Part shown: positions 57,180 to 64,000 of the stretch, in pieces
Layout of the letters: each line of letters begins with the position of its first letter
How positions within the stretch are numbered: position 1 is the stretch's first letter
From: Gemmatirosa kalamazoonensis
GTDB taxonomy: Bacteria > Gemmatimonadota > Gemmatimonadetes > Gemmatimonadales > Gemmatimonadaceae
DNA length: 64,000 nt
Assembly (NCBI RefSeq): GCF_000522985.1
Contig: NZ_CP007128.1
Location: 3,208,220-3,272,219 of the forward strand
Direction of reading: 5' to 3'
Notes under the pieces: model-generated
Databases searched by the model: none
What the model saw: the letters and a program-made list of their open reading frames with translations, nothing else
What the model was told of the DNA's origin: nothing
Program-made: the position numbers and the translations under genes

Positions 57180-58709
57180 ATGTCCGTAGCCTCGCTGGAC
57201 GACCTCCGCCGCGCCGGCGAGGCGCTCACCGTGGACGTCGCACGCGCGCTGCACCGCGCGCACGCCGGGCTCGCGTCCGGCGCCGACCTCGCGCCGATCT
57301 ACGCGCGCCACGCCGACGCCGTGAGCCCCGCCGCGCTCGAGGTCGCGCTCGGCGCGTTCGCCGAATCCGAGGCGAGCACCACGACCCCGCACGACGACGC
57401 GGCGCGCTCGGCCCGGCTGCTGGCCGAGTGGGAGGTGGAGGCGCAGACGGGGCGTGCGCTCGCGTCGATCGACGAGCGGGAGATCGCGTGGGAGCACGCC
57501 GCGGTGGTGACGACGCCCGACGGGCGGCGCGTGGAGTACTCCGGCGTCGCGCAGGCGATCGCGAACGCCACCGACCGGGCCGAGCGCCTCGCGCTCGACG
57601 AGGCGCGCGCGACGCTCGTCGCGCGCGACCTCGCGCCGCTCCGCCGTGAGCGGATCGCGCGCGAGCGCGATGCCACGGAGTCGTTAGGCCTCGGCGCGTA
57701 CGTGGACGCGTTCGTGCGCCTGACGGGCATCGACGTGCGCGCGCTCGCCGCCGACTGCGACGCGCTGCTACGCGATACGGCGGCGATGTGGGACGACGTG
57801 CTGCCCACGTTCGCGCGCCGGCGGCTCGGCGTGCCGGCCGCGGAGCTCACGCGCGCCGACGTGCTGGCGCTGTTCCGCGCGCCGGAGTTCGACCCGTTCT
57901 TCCCGGGCGGCGCGATGGTCGCCACCGTGCGTACGCAGGTGGACGCGATGGGCGTCGACCCGAGCGCGGGCGGGCGCGCGATCCTCGACGTGGGCGAGCG
58001 CCCGGGGAAGCGCGCGCGCGCCTTCTGTGCGCCGGTGCGCGTGCCCGACGAGGTGTATCTCGTGCTGCGGCCGCAGGGCGGCGCCGGCGACTGGCGCACC
58101 CTGCTCCACGAGCTGGGGCACACACTCCACTTCGCGTACACGCGCGCCGACCTGCCGTTCGAGTTCCGTTGGGCGGGGGACGCGACGGTGACGGAAGGGT
58201 ACGCGATGCTGTTCGACCACCTGCTGCACGACCCCGGGTGGCTGCTGCGCTACACGGACCTCGGCCGCGCCCGCACCGCCGAGTTCCGCCGGGCCATGGC
58301 GTTCGAGGAGCTGCACTTCCTGCGGCGCTACGCGGCGAAGCTGCGCTACGAGCTCGCGCTCTACGAGGGCGGCCTCTCGTGGGACGCGCTCGCCGACCTG
58401 TACGTGACGACGTTAGGCGCGGCGACCGGCGTGCGGTATCGCGAGGCCGACGCGCTGGTGGACGTCGACCCGCGGTTCTACGCCGCGCGCTACCTGCGCG
58501 CGTGGCAGCTGCAGGCGGCGCTCACCGGCACGCTGCGCGAGCGGTTCGACGAGGACTGGTGGCGGAACCCGCGCGCGGGGCCGTTCGTGGTGACGGAGCT
58601 GTGGGGCGAGGGACAGCGGGAGCGCGGCGACGAGCTGGCGCTGCGCGTCGCGGGCATCCCGCTGTCGTTCGCGCCGGTCGTACGCTCGGTGGAGGCGGTG
58701 CTCGCATGA
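57180..58709 (+). CDS. M3-like zinc metallopeptidase (oligoendopeptidase-type)
   Basis: 509 residues. The zinc site is HELGHTLHFAY (HExxH about 311-315) with the downstream Glu in DATVTEGYAMLFDHLLHD. The helical N-terminal half (AHAGLASGADLAP, TGRALASIDEREIAWEHAAVV) and the late DPRFYAARYLRAWQLQAAL resemble oligopeptidase F/M3 enzymes, though it is shorter than the usual 570-600 residues. Probably a cytosolic peptidase. ATG 57180; an upstream start at 57117 adds unconserved residues. It overlaps the next small gene by four bases. Confidence 0.8.
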   Translation: MSVASLDDLRRAGEALTVDVARALHRAHAGLASGADLAPIYARHADAVSPAALEVALGAFAESEASTTTPHDDAARSARLLAEWEVEAQTGRALASIDEREIAWEHAAVVTTPDGRRVEYSGVAQAIANATDRAERLALDEARATLVARDLAPLRRERIARERDATESLGLGAYVDAFVRLTGIDVRALAADCDALLRDTAAMWDDVLPTFARRRLGVPAAELTRADVLALFRAPEFDPFFPGGAMVATVRTQVDAMGVDPSAGGRAILDVGERPGKRARAFCAPVRVPDEVYLVLRPQGGAGDWRTLLHELGHTLHFAYTRADLPFEFRWAGDATVTEGYAMLFDHLLHDPGWLLRYTDLGRARTAEFRRAMAFEELHFLRRYAAKLRYELALYEGGLSWDALADLYVTTLGAATGVRYREADALVDVDPRFYAARYLRAWQLQAALTGTLRERFDEDWWRNPRAGPFVVTELWGEGQRERGDELALRVAGIPLSFAPVVRSVEAVLA

Positions 58710-58813
58710 AGGAAGAGCTGATCGAGCGGTTCACCCACCTCGCGCTCGTGGCGGCGCTGTTGCTGCCGGCGCTCGCCGCGATCGCCGCCGACAGGTGGCA
58801 GCGGCGGCGCTGA
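58706..58813 (+). CDS. Small 35-residue membrane protein
   Basis: An ATG overlapping the peptidase stop (ATGA) opens a frame of 35 codons: an acidic start (KEELIERF), one hydrophobic span (THLALVAALLLPALAAIAA), and a basic end (DRWQRRR). The topology is that of a single-pass small membrane protein with the C-terminus inside. The four-base overlap upstream and a one-base gap to the next gene fit an operon. The function is unknown; it could be spurious. Confidence 0.5.
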   Translation: MKEELIERFTHLALVAALLLPALAAIAADRWQRRR

Positions 58814-58814
58814 C

Positions 58815-59339
58815 GTGTACGTCGGACACGTCGGCCTGGCGCTCGCGTTAGGCGCCCACCGTCGGGCGCCGCCGCTCTGGCTCCTGGTGTTCGCGGCGCA
58901 GGGGTGCGACTGGGGCGACGTGGTGCGCGGCGTCCTGCGTGTCGGATATGGCGACGGCGGGCTGAGCCCGCACTCGCTGCCGCTCGTGGCCGCGGGCGCC
59001 GCGGTCGCCGCACTGCTCGCGACGATGATCACGCGCCGACGCGGCGCCGGCGCCCCGGCGCTGCTCGCCGCCGTGGCCTACGCGTCGCACTGGCCGGCCG
59101 ACTATCTCACGGGGATCAAGCCGACGTGGCCGGGCGGTCCGTGGGTGGGCGAGATGTGGTACGCGTTCCCCGGGCGCGACCTCGTGCTCGAGGCGGCGGT
59201 CGTGACGTATGGTTGGTGGCTGTGGCGCCGCTCGCTCCGCGATCCGCGCGGCCCGGTCCCGTGGGCGCTGCTCGCGGCGCTGCTCGCGCTGCAGCTCGTG
59301 GCGGACCTCCTGATGGGGCGGGGAACGCTGTTACTCTGA
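58815..59339 (+). CDS. Integral membrane protein, putative YdjM-like metal-dependent hydrolase
   Basis: 174 residues with about four hydrophobic spans. Polar motifs YVGHVGLALALGAHRRAP, GCDWGDVV, LSPHSLP and ASHWPADYLTG place His and Asp at membrane edges, as in the YdjM/DUF457 membrane-bound hydrolase family. The spacing is approximate, so the assignment is tentative. GTG start one base after the small membrane gene. Confidence 0.6.
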   Translation: MYVGHVGLALALGAHRRAPPLWLLVFAAQGCDWGDVVRGVLRVGYGDGGLSPHSLPLVAAGAAVAALLATMITRRRGAGAPALLAAVAYASHWPADYLTGIKPTWPGGPWVGEMWYAFPGRDLVLEAAVVTYGWWLWRRSLRDPRGPVPWALLAALLALQLVADLLMGRGTLLL

Positions 59340-59379
59340 AGGCCTCGCGACGCCTCCGTACGCCCGACGACACCCCCCG

Positions 59380-60078
59380 ATGACCGCTTCCCTTCCCACT
59401 GCCCTCGTGACCGGCGCGAGCCGCGGCATCGGCCGCGCGATCGCGCTGCGCCTCGCGAACAGTCACGAGATCCTCGCCGTCGCGCGCTCGACGACGGAGC
59501 TGGACACGCTCGCGTCGGAGATCGATGCGCGCGGCGGACGCTGTCGGCCGATCGCGCTCGACGTCACCGACGGCGACGCGGTGGCGCGGACGCTCGGCGG
59601 CCAGGCGGTCGACGTGCTGGTGAACAACGCCGGCGTCGGGGCGCTGAAGCCGTTCCTCGAGCTCGCGCCCGAGGAATGGCGCAGGATGGTCGACGTGAAC
59701 CTCAACGCGCTGTACCACGTCACGCGCGCCGTGCTCCCGGGCATGGTGGAGCGCGGGCGCGGGGACGTCGTCAACATCGGATCGATCGCGGGGCGCTCCG
59801 CGTTCGTGGGTGGGAGCTGCTACGCGGCGACGAAGTGGGCGGTGATGGCGTTCACCGAATCGCTCATGCTCGAGGTGCGCGACGCCGGCGTGCGCGTGTC
59901 GGTGGTGATGCCGGGCTCCGTGGCGACGCACTTCGGCTCGGGCCAGGCGAAGGACTGGAACCTCCTGCCGGAGGACGTGGCCGAGTCGGTGGCGCACATC
60001 GTGGCGGCCCCGCCGGAGGTGCTGATCCACCGGCTGGAGGTGCGCGCGCTCTCGCCGAAGCGGCCCCGGCGCCGCTAG
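59380..60078 (+). CDS. Short-chain dehydrogenase/reductase (SDR)
   Basis: 232 residues, classical SDR fold. The cofactor motif is ALVTGASRGIGRAIAL (TGxxxGxG), then NNAGVGALKPF and the catalytic GSIAGRSAFVGGSCYAATKWAV (Ser, then Tyr-x3-Lys). The substrate is not evident; relatives include 3-oxoacyl-ACP reductase-like and sepiapterin-reductase-like enzymes. An Arg/Pro-rich end (SPKRPRRR) closes it. It lies 67 bp before the second kinase gene. Confidence 0.88.
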   Translation: MTASLPTALVTGASRGIGRAIALRLANSHEILAVARSTTELDTLASEIDARGGRCRPIALDVTDGDAVARTLGGQAVDVLVNNAGVGALKPFLELAPEEWRRMVDVNLNALYHVTRAVLPGMVERGRGDVVNIGSIAGRSAFVGGSCYAATKWAVMAFTESLMLEVRDAGVRVSVVMPGSVATHFGSGQAKDWNLLPEDVAESVAHIVAAPPEVLIHRLEVRALSPKRPRRR

Positions 60079-60144
60079 GGCGGCCCGGGACGATCCGGGA
60101 GGCTCATCTGTCGTAATCGCCGGCAGCCGCCGAGATTACAGCGT

Positions 60145-61560
60145 GTGACGTCTCCCATCCCCCCCGTCGCCTCGTCGCCCATCGGGCACGTGCTGCGCGA
60201 GCTCGGCGTCGTTCGCGAGATCGCGCGCGCGCTCCACGCGGCCGACCGCCCGGAGGAGCTGTACCGCTTCGCGCTCGCCCGCGTGTGCCCGCTGCTCGGC
60301 GCCGCGTTCGCGTCGGTCTATGTCGTGGAGCCGGGCTCGGAGCTCATGCGGCTCGCGGCGGCGCACGACTGGCCGGAGCGATTCGTGCGCTGGCTGGGCG
60401 ACGCGCGCGTGCGGCTCGGCGCGGGCCCGAGCGGCGAGGCGGCGGCCGAGCGGCGCGTGATCGAGGTGCCCGACGTGTTCGCGGAGGACGCGGACGCGGA
60501 CTGGCAGGAGGTATCGCGCGAGCTCGGGATCCGGTCGATGGTCGCGCTGCCGCTCGTGCCCGGCGGCGCGGTGCCCGGTGCGCGGCCGGTGCTCGGCGCG
60601 GTGACGTTCTACTTCGCGGATCCGAGCCAGCTCACCGACGCGCAGCGCAACCTGCTGCGCGTGGTGGCCGACCAGCTCGCGGACGCGGCGGAGAAGGCGG
60701 CGCTGATCGACGAGCTGCGGCGCGCGAACGCGGCGCTCGTGGAGAGCAACGCGGAGCTGGAGCGGCAGTACGTCGCGGTGCTCGAGGCGCGCCGGGTGAA
60801 GGACGAGTTCCTGGCGAACGTGAGCCACGAGCTGCGCACGCCGCTGTCGGCGGTGATGGGCTACGTCAGCCTACTGCTCGACGATCTCTCCGGTCCGCTC
60901 ACGACGGCGCAGCGACGCGATCTCACGCACGTGCAGGTGGCGAGCGAGAGACTGCTCGAGCTGATCGACAACCTGCTGGAGCTGACGACGCTGAAGCGCG
61001 GGGGGCTCGACGTGCAGGCGGAGGAGTTCGATCCGCGCGCGCCGCTGCACGAGGCGCTGTCGCGCGTCACGAACCGGCCGCCGGCGGTGGCGCTGCGCGT
61101 GGACGAGCCGACGACGGTGCTGCGTGCCGCGCGGACCGACCGCAAGAAAATGGTGAAGGTCCTCGTTAGCTTACTGACGAACGCGTTCAAGTTCACCGCG
61201 TCGGGCGAGGTGCGCGTGTCGGTGGAGGTGAACGACGGTCGCGTGACGTACCGCGTGCAGGATACGGGCATCGGCATCCCGCCGGACGCGCAGCAGATGG
61301 TGTTCGACGAGTTTCGCCAGGTCGACGGCTCGGCGGCACGCCGCTACGGCGGCTCCGGACTCGGCCTGGCCCTCGCGCGGCGCCTCGCGCGGCTGCTCGG
61401 CGGCGACATCGAGCTGCAATCGGAGGTGGGGGTGGGCTCGACGTTCACGGTGGAGGTGCCGCTCGAGTACGTCGCGCCGGCCGACCCGCGGCTCGCGATG
61501 CCGACGCCGGCGCACGGCGTGCCGGCGTTCCGCCTAACGAGGGCCGCCGGCGCCCGCTGA
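60145..61560 (+). CDS. GAF-domain histidine kinase
   Basis: 471 residues, soluble. The GAF domain covers about 15-185 (YRFALARVCPLLGAAFASVYVVE, GIRSMVALPLVPGG). A coiled coil leads to HisKA with VKDEFLANVSHELRTPLSAVMGY (His about 228). HATPase_c has LLTNAFKFTASGEV, DTGIGI and GGSGLGLALARR. No receiver domain or response regulator is adjacent. It heads a run of closely spaced genes up to the right edge. GTG start at 60145. Confidence 0.9.
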   Translation: MTSPIPPVASSPIGHVLRELGVVREIARALHAADRPEELYRFALARVCPLLGAAFASVYVVEPGSELMRLAAAHDWPERFVRWLGDARVRLGAGPSGEAAAERRVIEVPDVFAEDADADWQEVSRELGIRSMVALPLVPGGAVPGARPVLGAVTFYFADPSQLTDAQRNLLRVVADQLADAAEKAALIDELRRANAALVESNAELERQYVAVLEARRVKDEFLANVSHELRTPLSAVMGYVSLLLDDLSGPLTTAQRRDLTHVQVASERLLELIDNLLELTTLKRGGLDVQAEEFDPRAPLHEALSRVTNRPPAVALRVDEPTTVLRAARTDRKKMVKVLVSLLTNAFKFTASGEVRVSVEVNDGRVTYRVQDTGIGIPPDAQQMVFDEFRQVDGSAARRYGGSGLGLALARRLARLLGGDIELQSEVGVGSTFTVEVPLEYVAPADPRLAMPTPAHGVPAFRLTRAAGAR

Positions 61561-61600
61561 CCGCGCTCGTCATCGCACGTTCACCGTCCGTCCCGCAGGC

Positions 61601-61987
61601 ATGTCGAACCAACAGCGCCGCACGCTGCAGCACACGCGCACCACGCTCGCGCCGGCGGAGGTGCTCGCCGCCGCGAAGCATTTCTTCGCGCGTCGCAACA
61701 CGATCTACGCCGCCTTCCCGGAGAAGGAGGGACCGACGTTCGTGAGTCTCCGCGGTCAGGGCGGCGAGGAGATCCTCATCGGCGTCGCGACGGACGCGGA
61801 GGGGACGCAGGTCACCGGCTCCACGTACCTGTTCGACCAGCAGCTCGCGCGCTTCTTCGCGACGCTGCCGCCGTTCCCGACGGAGGACGCGACGAGCGGT
61901 CCGGACGACGAGGGCGGCGAGTGGGACGACGACGCGGGCCCGGCGCCGGAGAAGAAGGCGCCGCCGTCGACGGGGGCGACCAAGTGA
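61601..61987 (+). CDS. Unknown protein with acidic disordered tail
   Basis: 128 residues, family not recognised. A compact domain occupies about 15-92 (TLAPAEVLAAAKHFFARRN, IYAAFPEKEGPTFVSLRG, EEILIGVATDAEGTQVTGSTYLFDQQLARFFATL), a helix followed by strands. The last 35 residues are Asp/Glu/Gly/Pro-rich and look disordered. It overlaps the ubiquitin-like gene by four bases (GTGA), so the pair is probably produced together and may interact. Confidence 0.65.
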   Translation: MSNQQRRTLQHTRTTLAPAEVLAAAKHFFARRNTIYAAFPEKEGPTFVSLRGQGGEEILIGVATDAEGTQVTGSTYLFDQQLARFFATLPPFPTEDATSGPDDEGGEWDDDAGPAPEKKAPPSTGATK

Positions 61988-62319
61988 GCGCGGAACGTGC
62001 GCCGTTCACCGCGCAGCTCCGCGCGCAGCCGGGCGTCATCGAGGTCGGCGCGGCCGACGCGCCGGAGCGATGGACGGTGCGCGTGCAGCTGTCGGACGCA
62101 TGGGACACGGTGCGCATGACCGCGCCGCCGACCGAGCCGGTGCTCACGCTGAAGCTGCGCGCGCTCGAGGTGCTGTGGTCCGACGCGCCGTACCACGACG
62201 ACTTCGTGGTGAAGCTGCACGGTGCGGTGGTCGACGAGCACGCGTCGCTGGCCGACGTCGGAGCGACCGACGGGTCGATCCTCCTCCTCATGCTCCGGCG
62301 CCGGCGGCCGGTCCGCTGA
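61984..62319 (+). CDS. Ubiquitin-fold-like (YukD-like) small protein
   Basis: 111 residues. Residues about 29-111 follow a ubiquitin-like layout: strand (WTVRVQLSD), strand (TVRMTAPP), helix (LTLKLRALEVLW), strand (DDFVVKLHGAVVD), then SLADVGATDGSILLLML, which resembles the LxDxxIxxGxxLxL end of ubiquitin and of YukD. It ends RRRRPVR with no GG, so conjugation through a C-terminal diglycine is not expected. GTG start in the stop of the previous gene; the deacetylase-family gene follows by 19 bp. The fold call is pattern-based only. Confidence 0.5.
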   Translation: MSAERAPFTAQLRAQPGVIEVGAADAPERWTVRVQLSDAWDTVRMTAPPTEPVLTLKLRALEVLWSDAPYHDDFVVKLHGAVVDEHASLADVGATDGSILLLMLRRRRPVR

Positions 62320-62338
62320 GCGCCGTGTGGGGGCACCC

Positions 62339-63304
62339 GTGAGCGAGGGAGGGGCGAAGCGCGCCCCGCTGGCCTTCGTGTCGCACGCCGACTGCGGGCG
62401 ACACGACACGGGGTGGGATCATCCCGAGCACGTGGGGCGCCTGCGCGGCGTGACGCGCGCGCTGGCGACGGCGCCCGACCTGTTCCAGCGCGTGCTGCAC
62501 GTCGAGGGGCGGCACGCGACGGAGGACGATCTCGCGCTCGCGCACGACGCCGGCTACGCGCGCGGCGTGCGCGCGCTCGCCGCGCACGGTGGCGGCCGGC
62601 TCGACGCGGACACCGTCGTGAGCGAGGGCTCGTGGGACGCGGCGACGGCGGGCGCCGGCTCGGTGCTCGACGCGGTGGACCTCGTGTTAGGCGGCCGGGC
62701 GCGCCGCGCGTTCGCCGCGGTGCGGCCGCCGGGACACCACGCGCTGCGCGCGTCGGGCATGGGCTTCTGCCTGTTCGGCAACGTGGCGATCGCGGCCCAC
62801 CACGCGCGCGCGCGCCGCGGGCTCGATCGGGTGCTGATCCTCGACTGGGACGTGCACCACGGCAACGGTACGCAGGCGCTCGTGGAGCAGGAGCCGGCGA
62901 TCCGGTTCGTGTCGATGCACCAGTGGCCGTGGTATCCCGGCACCGGCGCGGCGGAGGACCGCGGGCCGCACGGCACCGTGTGGAACGTGCCGATGCCGGC
63001 GGGGCTTCCCGCGGCGCGCTACGTCGACGCGTTCGAGCGCGCGGTCGACGCGGCGACGGCGGGGTGGGAGCCGGAGCTCGTGCTCGTGTCGGCGGGGTTC
63101 GACTCGCTGGCCGGCGATCCGTTAGGCGGCTTCACGCTGGAGATGGAGCACGTCGACACGCTCACACGCTCGGTGGTGGCGCGCGCGGAGGCATGGTGCG
63201 GCGGGCGCGTGGCGAGCGCGCTCGAGGGCGGCTACGCGCCGCCGCGGCTCGGCGAGGCATGCGTGACGCACATGCGGGCGTTGGCCGATGGCACCGGTGC
63301 CTAA
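62339..63304 (+). CDS. Histone-deacetylase family (acetoin-utilisation-type) hydrolase
   Basis: 321 residues from GTG 62339. Active-site motifs are complete: RPPGHHALRASGMGFCLFGNVA (tandem His, about 133), ILDWDVHHGNGTQ (zinc Asp and His, about 169), and AGFDSLAGDPLGGF (third zinc ligand Asp, about 254). Near the C-terminus LEGGYAP matches the family. Bacterial members deacetylate acetylated lysines, polyamines or small amides; the target here is unknown. Its TAA is in a GCCTAAC motif and overlaps the methyltransferase start. Confidence 0.9.
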   Translation: MSEGGAKRAPLAFVSHADCGRHDTGWDHPEHVGRLRGVTRALATAPDLFQRVLHVEGRHATEDDLALAHDAGYARGVRALAAHGGGRLDADTVVSEGSWDAATAGAGSVLDAVDLVLGGRARRAFAAVRPPGHHALRASGMGFCLFGNVAIAAHHARARRGLDRVLILDWDVHHGNGTQALVEQEPAIRFVSMHQWPWYPGTGAAEDRGPHGTVWNVPMPAGLPAARYVDAFERAVDAATAGWEPELVLVSAGFDSLAGDPLGGFTLEMEHVDTLTRSVVARAEAWCGGRVASALEGGYAPPRLGEACVTHMRALADGTGA

Positions 63305-64000
63305 CACACCCCCGGCACCGGTCGTGCTCCGGCTCGTGCAGGAGCTGGTGCTCGGCCGCTGGCGTGCGGCGGGGGCGGAGCTGTACCGCGAGGTGGCGTC
63401 GCAGCTCGAGGTGGGCGCGGGGCAGGAGATCCTCGTCGCCGGCTGCGGCGACGGCACGAGCTGCGAGTGGCTCGCGCAGCGCACCGGTGCCGCGGTGACC
63501 GGCGTCGACTCCGACGCCGAGGACATCGAGGAGGCGGAGGAGCGCGCGCGACAGCGCACGCCGTCGCTGCCGCTCGCGTTCCAGCAGGCGTCGCTCGACG
63601 ACCTGCCGCACGAGACGGCGGTGTTCGACGCCGCGGTGGGCGAGCCCGTGCTCGCGGCGGCGCGCGACCCGGAGCGCGCGGTGGCGGAGCTGGCGCGGGT
63701 GACGAAGCCGATGGGCGTCGTCGTGCTCTTGCAGCTATCGTGGGGACCGACGCTGTCGGCGGACGCGCGCACGCTGCTCGTCGACCGGCTCGGCCTGCGC
63801 CCGCATCACGTCGTGGAGTGGAAGCAGATGCTGCGCGACGCCGGCGTGGTGGACCTCCAGGTGCAGGACTGGACGGACGAGGGGGACGAGGCACCGGGCG
63901 TCGGCGACGAGCCGAAGCTCTCCTGGCAGGCGAAGATGCAGATCGTCTCGGGCTCGTTCCGGCGGCTCCGCTGGCGCGAGGCGCGCGAGGCGGTGGAGCG
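63297..64000 (+). CDS. Class I SAM-dependent methyltransferase (3' end outside window)
   Basis: At least 234 residues, open at the right edge. The SAM-binding motif is ILVAGCGDGTSCEWLA, followed by the acidic loop VTGVDSDAEDIEEA, LDDLPHETAVFDAAVGEPV and a strand after RVTKPMGVVVLLQ, the normal order of motifs I-IV. The substrate cannot be told. The GTG at 63297 overlaps the end of the deacetylase-family gene by eight bases, implying coupling. Confidence 0.8.
   Translation, partial: MPNTPPAPVVLRLVQELVLGRWRAAGAELYREVASQLEVGAGQEILVAGCGDGTSCEWLAQRTGAAVTGVDSDAEDIEEAEERARQRTPSLPLAFQQASLDDLPHETAVFDAAVGEPVLAAARDPERAVAELARVTKPMGVVVLLQLSWGPTLSADARTLLVDRLGLRPHHVVEWKQMLRDAGVVDLQVQDWTDEGDEAPGVGDEPKLSWQAKMQIVSGSFRRLRWREAREAVE

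Overview
The window is a high-GC bacterial chromosome segment, nearly saturated with genes that mostly read rightward. It is built around the large ribosomal-protein/RNA-polymerase locus. I infer a Gemmatimonadota member (Gemmatimonadaceae-like). The reasons are GC content well above 65%, an EF-Tu with a divergent switch I, a very long RpoB, a TrpRS with a Cys4 iron-sulfur-type motif, a bacillithiol-disulfide-reductase-like protein and many GTG/TTG starts. No database search was run, so the placement rests on remembered family features.

Layout. 1-7.8 kb: the end of a multicopper oxidase, two-chain L-serine dehydratase (sdaAB-sdaAA), a YbjN-like/PspA/AI-2E-permease operon, a DUF1611 (DgcN-like) protein and cysS. 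7.8-9.8 kb: four tRNA genes (Thr-TGT, Tyr, Gly-TCC, Thr-GGT) around two small exported proteins. 9.9-40.5 kb: rpmG-secE-nusG, rplK-rplA-rplJ-rplL-rpoB-rpoC, rpsL-rpsG-fusA-tuf, and S10/spc genes from rpsJ to secY-adk-map. The usual infA-rpmJ-rpsM-rpsK-rpsD-rpoA-rplQ tail does not follow map; a convergent ftcD gene does. 40.5-51.7 kb: ftcD, an inositol-phosphatase family gene, trpS, a lipoprotein, a zinc-ribbon protein, a D-2-hydroxyacid dehydrogenase, pilT, a DapA-family lyase, an M28 peptidase and a histidine kinase. 51.8-59.3 kb: purA with a YpdA/Bdr-like reductase, a beta-barrel-like lipoprotein, glyS, an M3-like metallopeptidase and two small membrane proteins. 59.3-64 kb: an SDR enzyme, then a tight run of a GAF histidine kinase, an unknown protein, a ubiquitin-fold-like protein, a histone-deacetylase-family hydrolase and a methyltransferase cut by the window edge.

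Three DNA-level signals cut across the genes. (1) The motif GCCTAACR (R = A/G), with its reverse complement YGTTAGGC, occurs about 39 times on both strands and in all three codon frames. It accounts for many TTA/CTA codons and several stop codons. (2) Gene ends repeatedly carry hairpins whose arms are short tandem repeats of unrelated units (GGGCAGGA, GCTGCGTG, GGACTCG and a GAGCG-type). (3) Two ribosomal-operon promoter candidates share GTTCCTAGG at and after the -10.

Protein-level oddities include an apparent 2-nt indel in a CG-dinucleotide run inside rplV, Gly/Arg- or Lys/Ala-rich extensions on S5, L5 and L29, an insertion of about 150 residues in RpoB, and the ubiquitin-like/deacetylase operon near the right edge.
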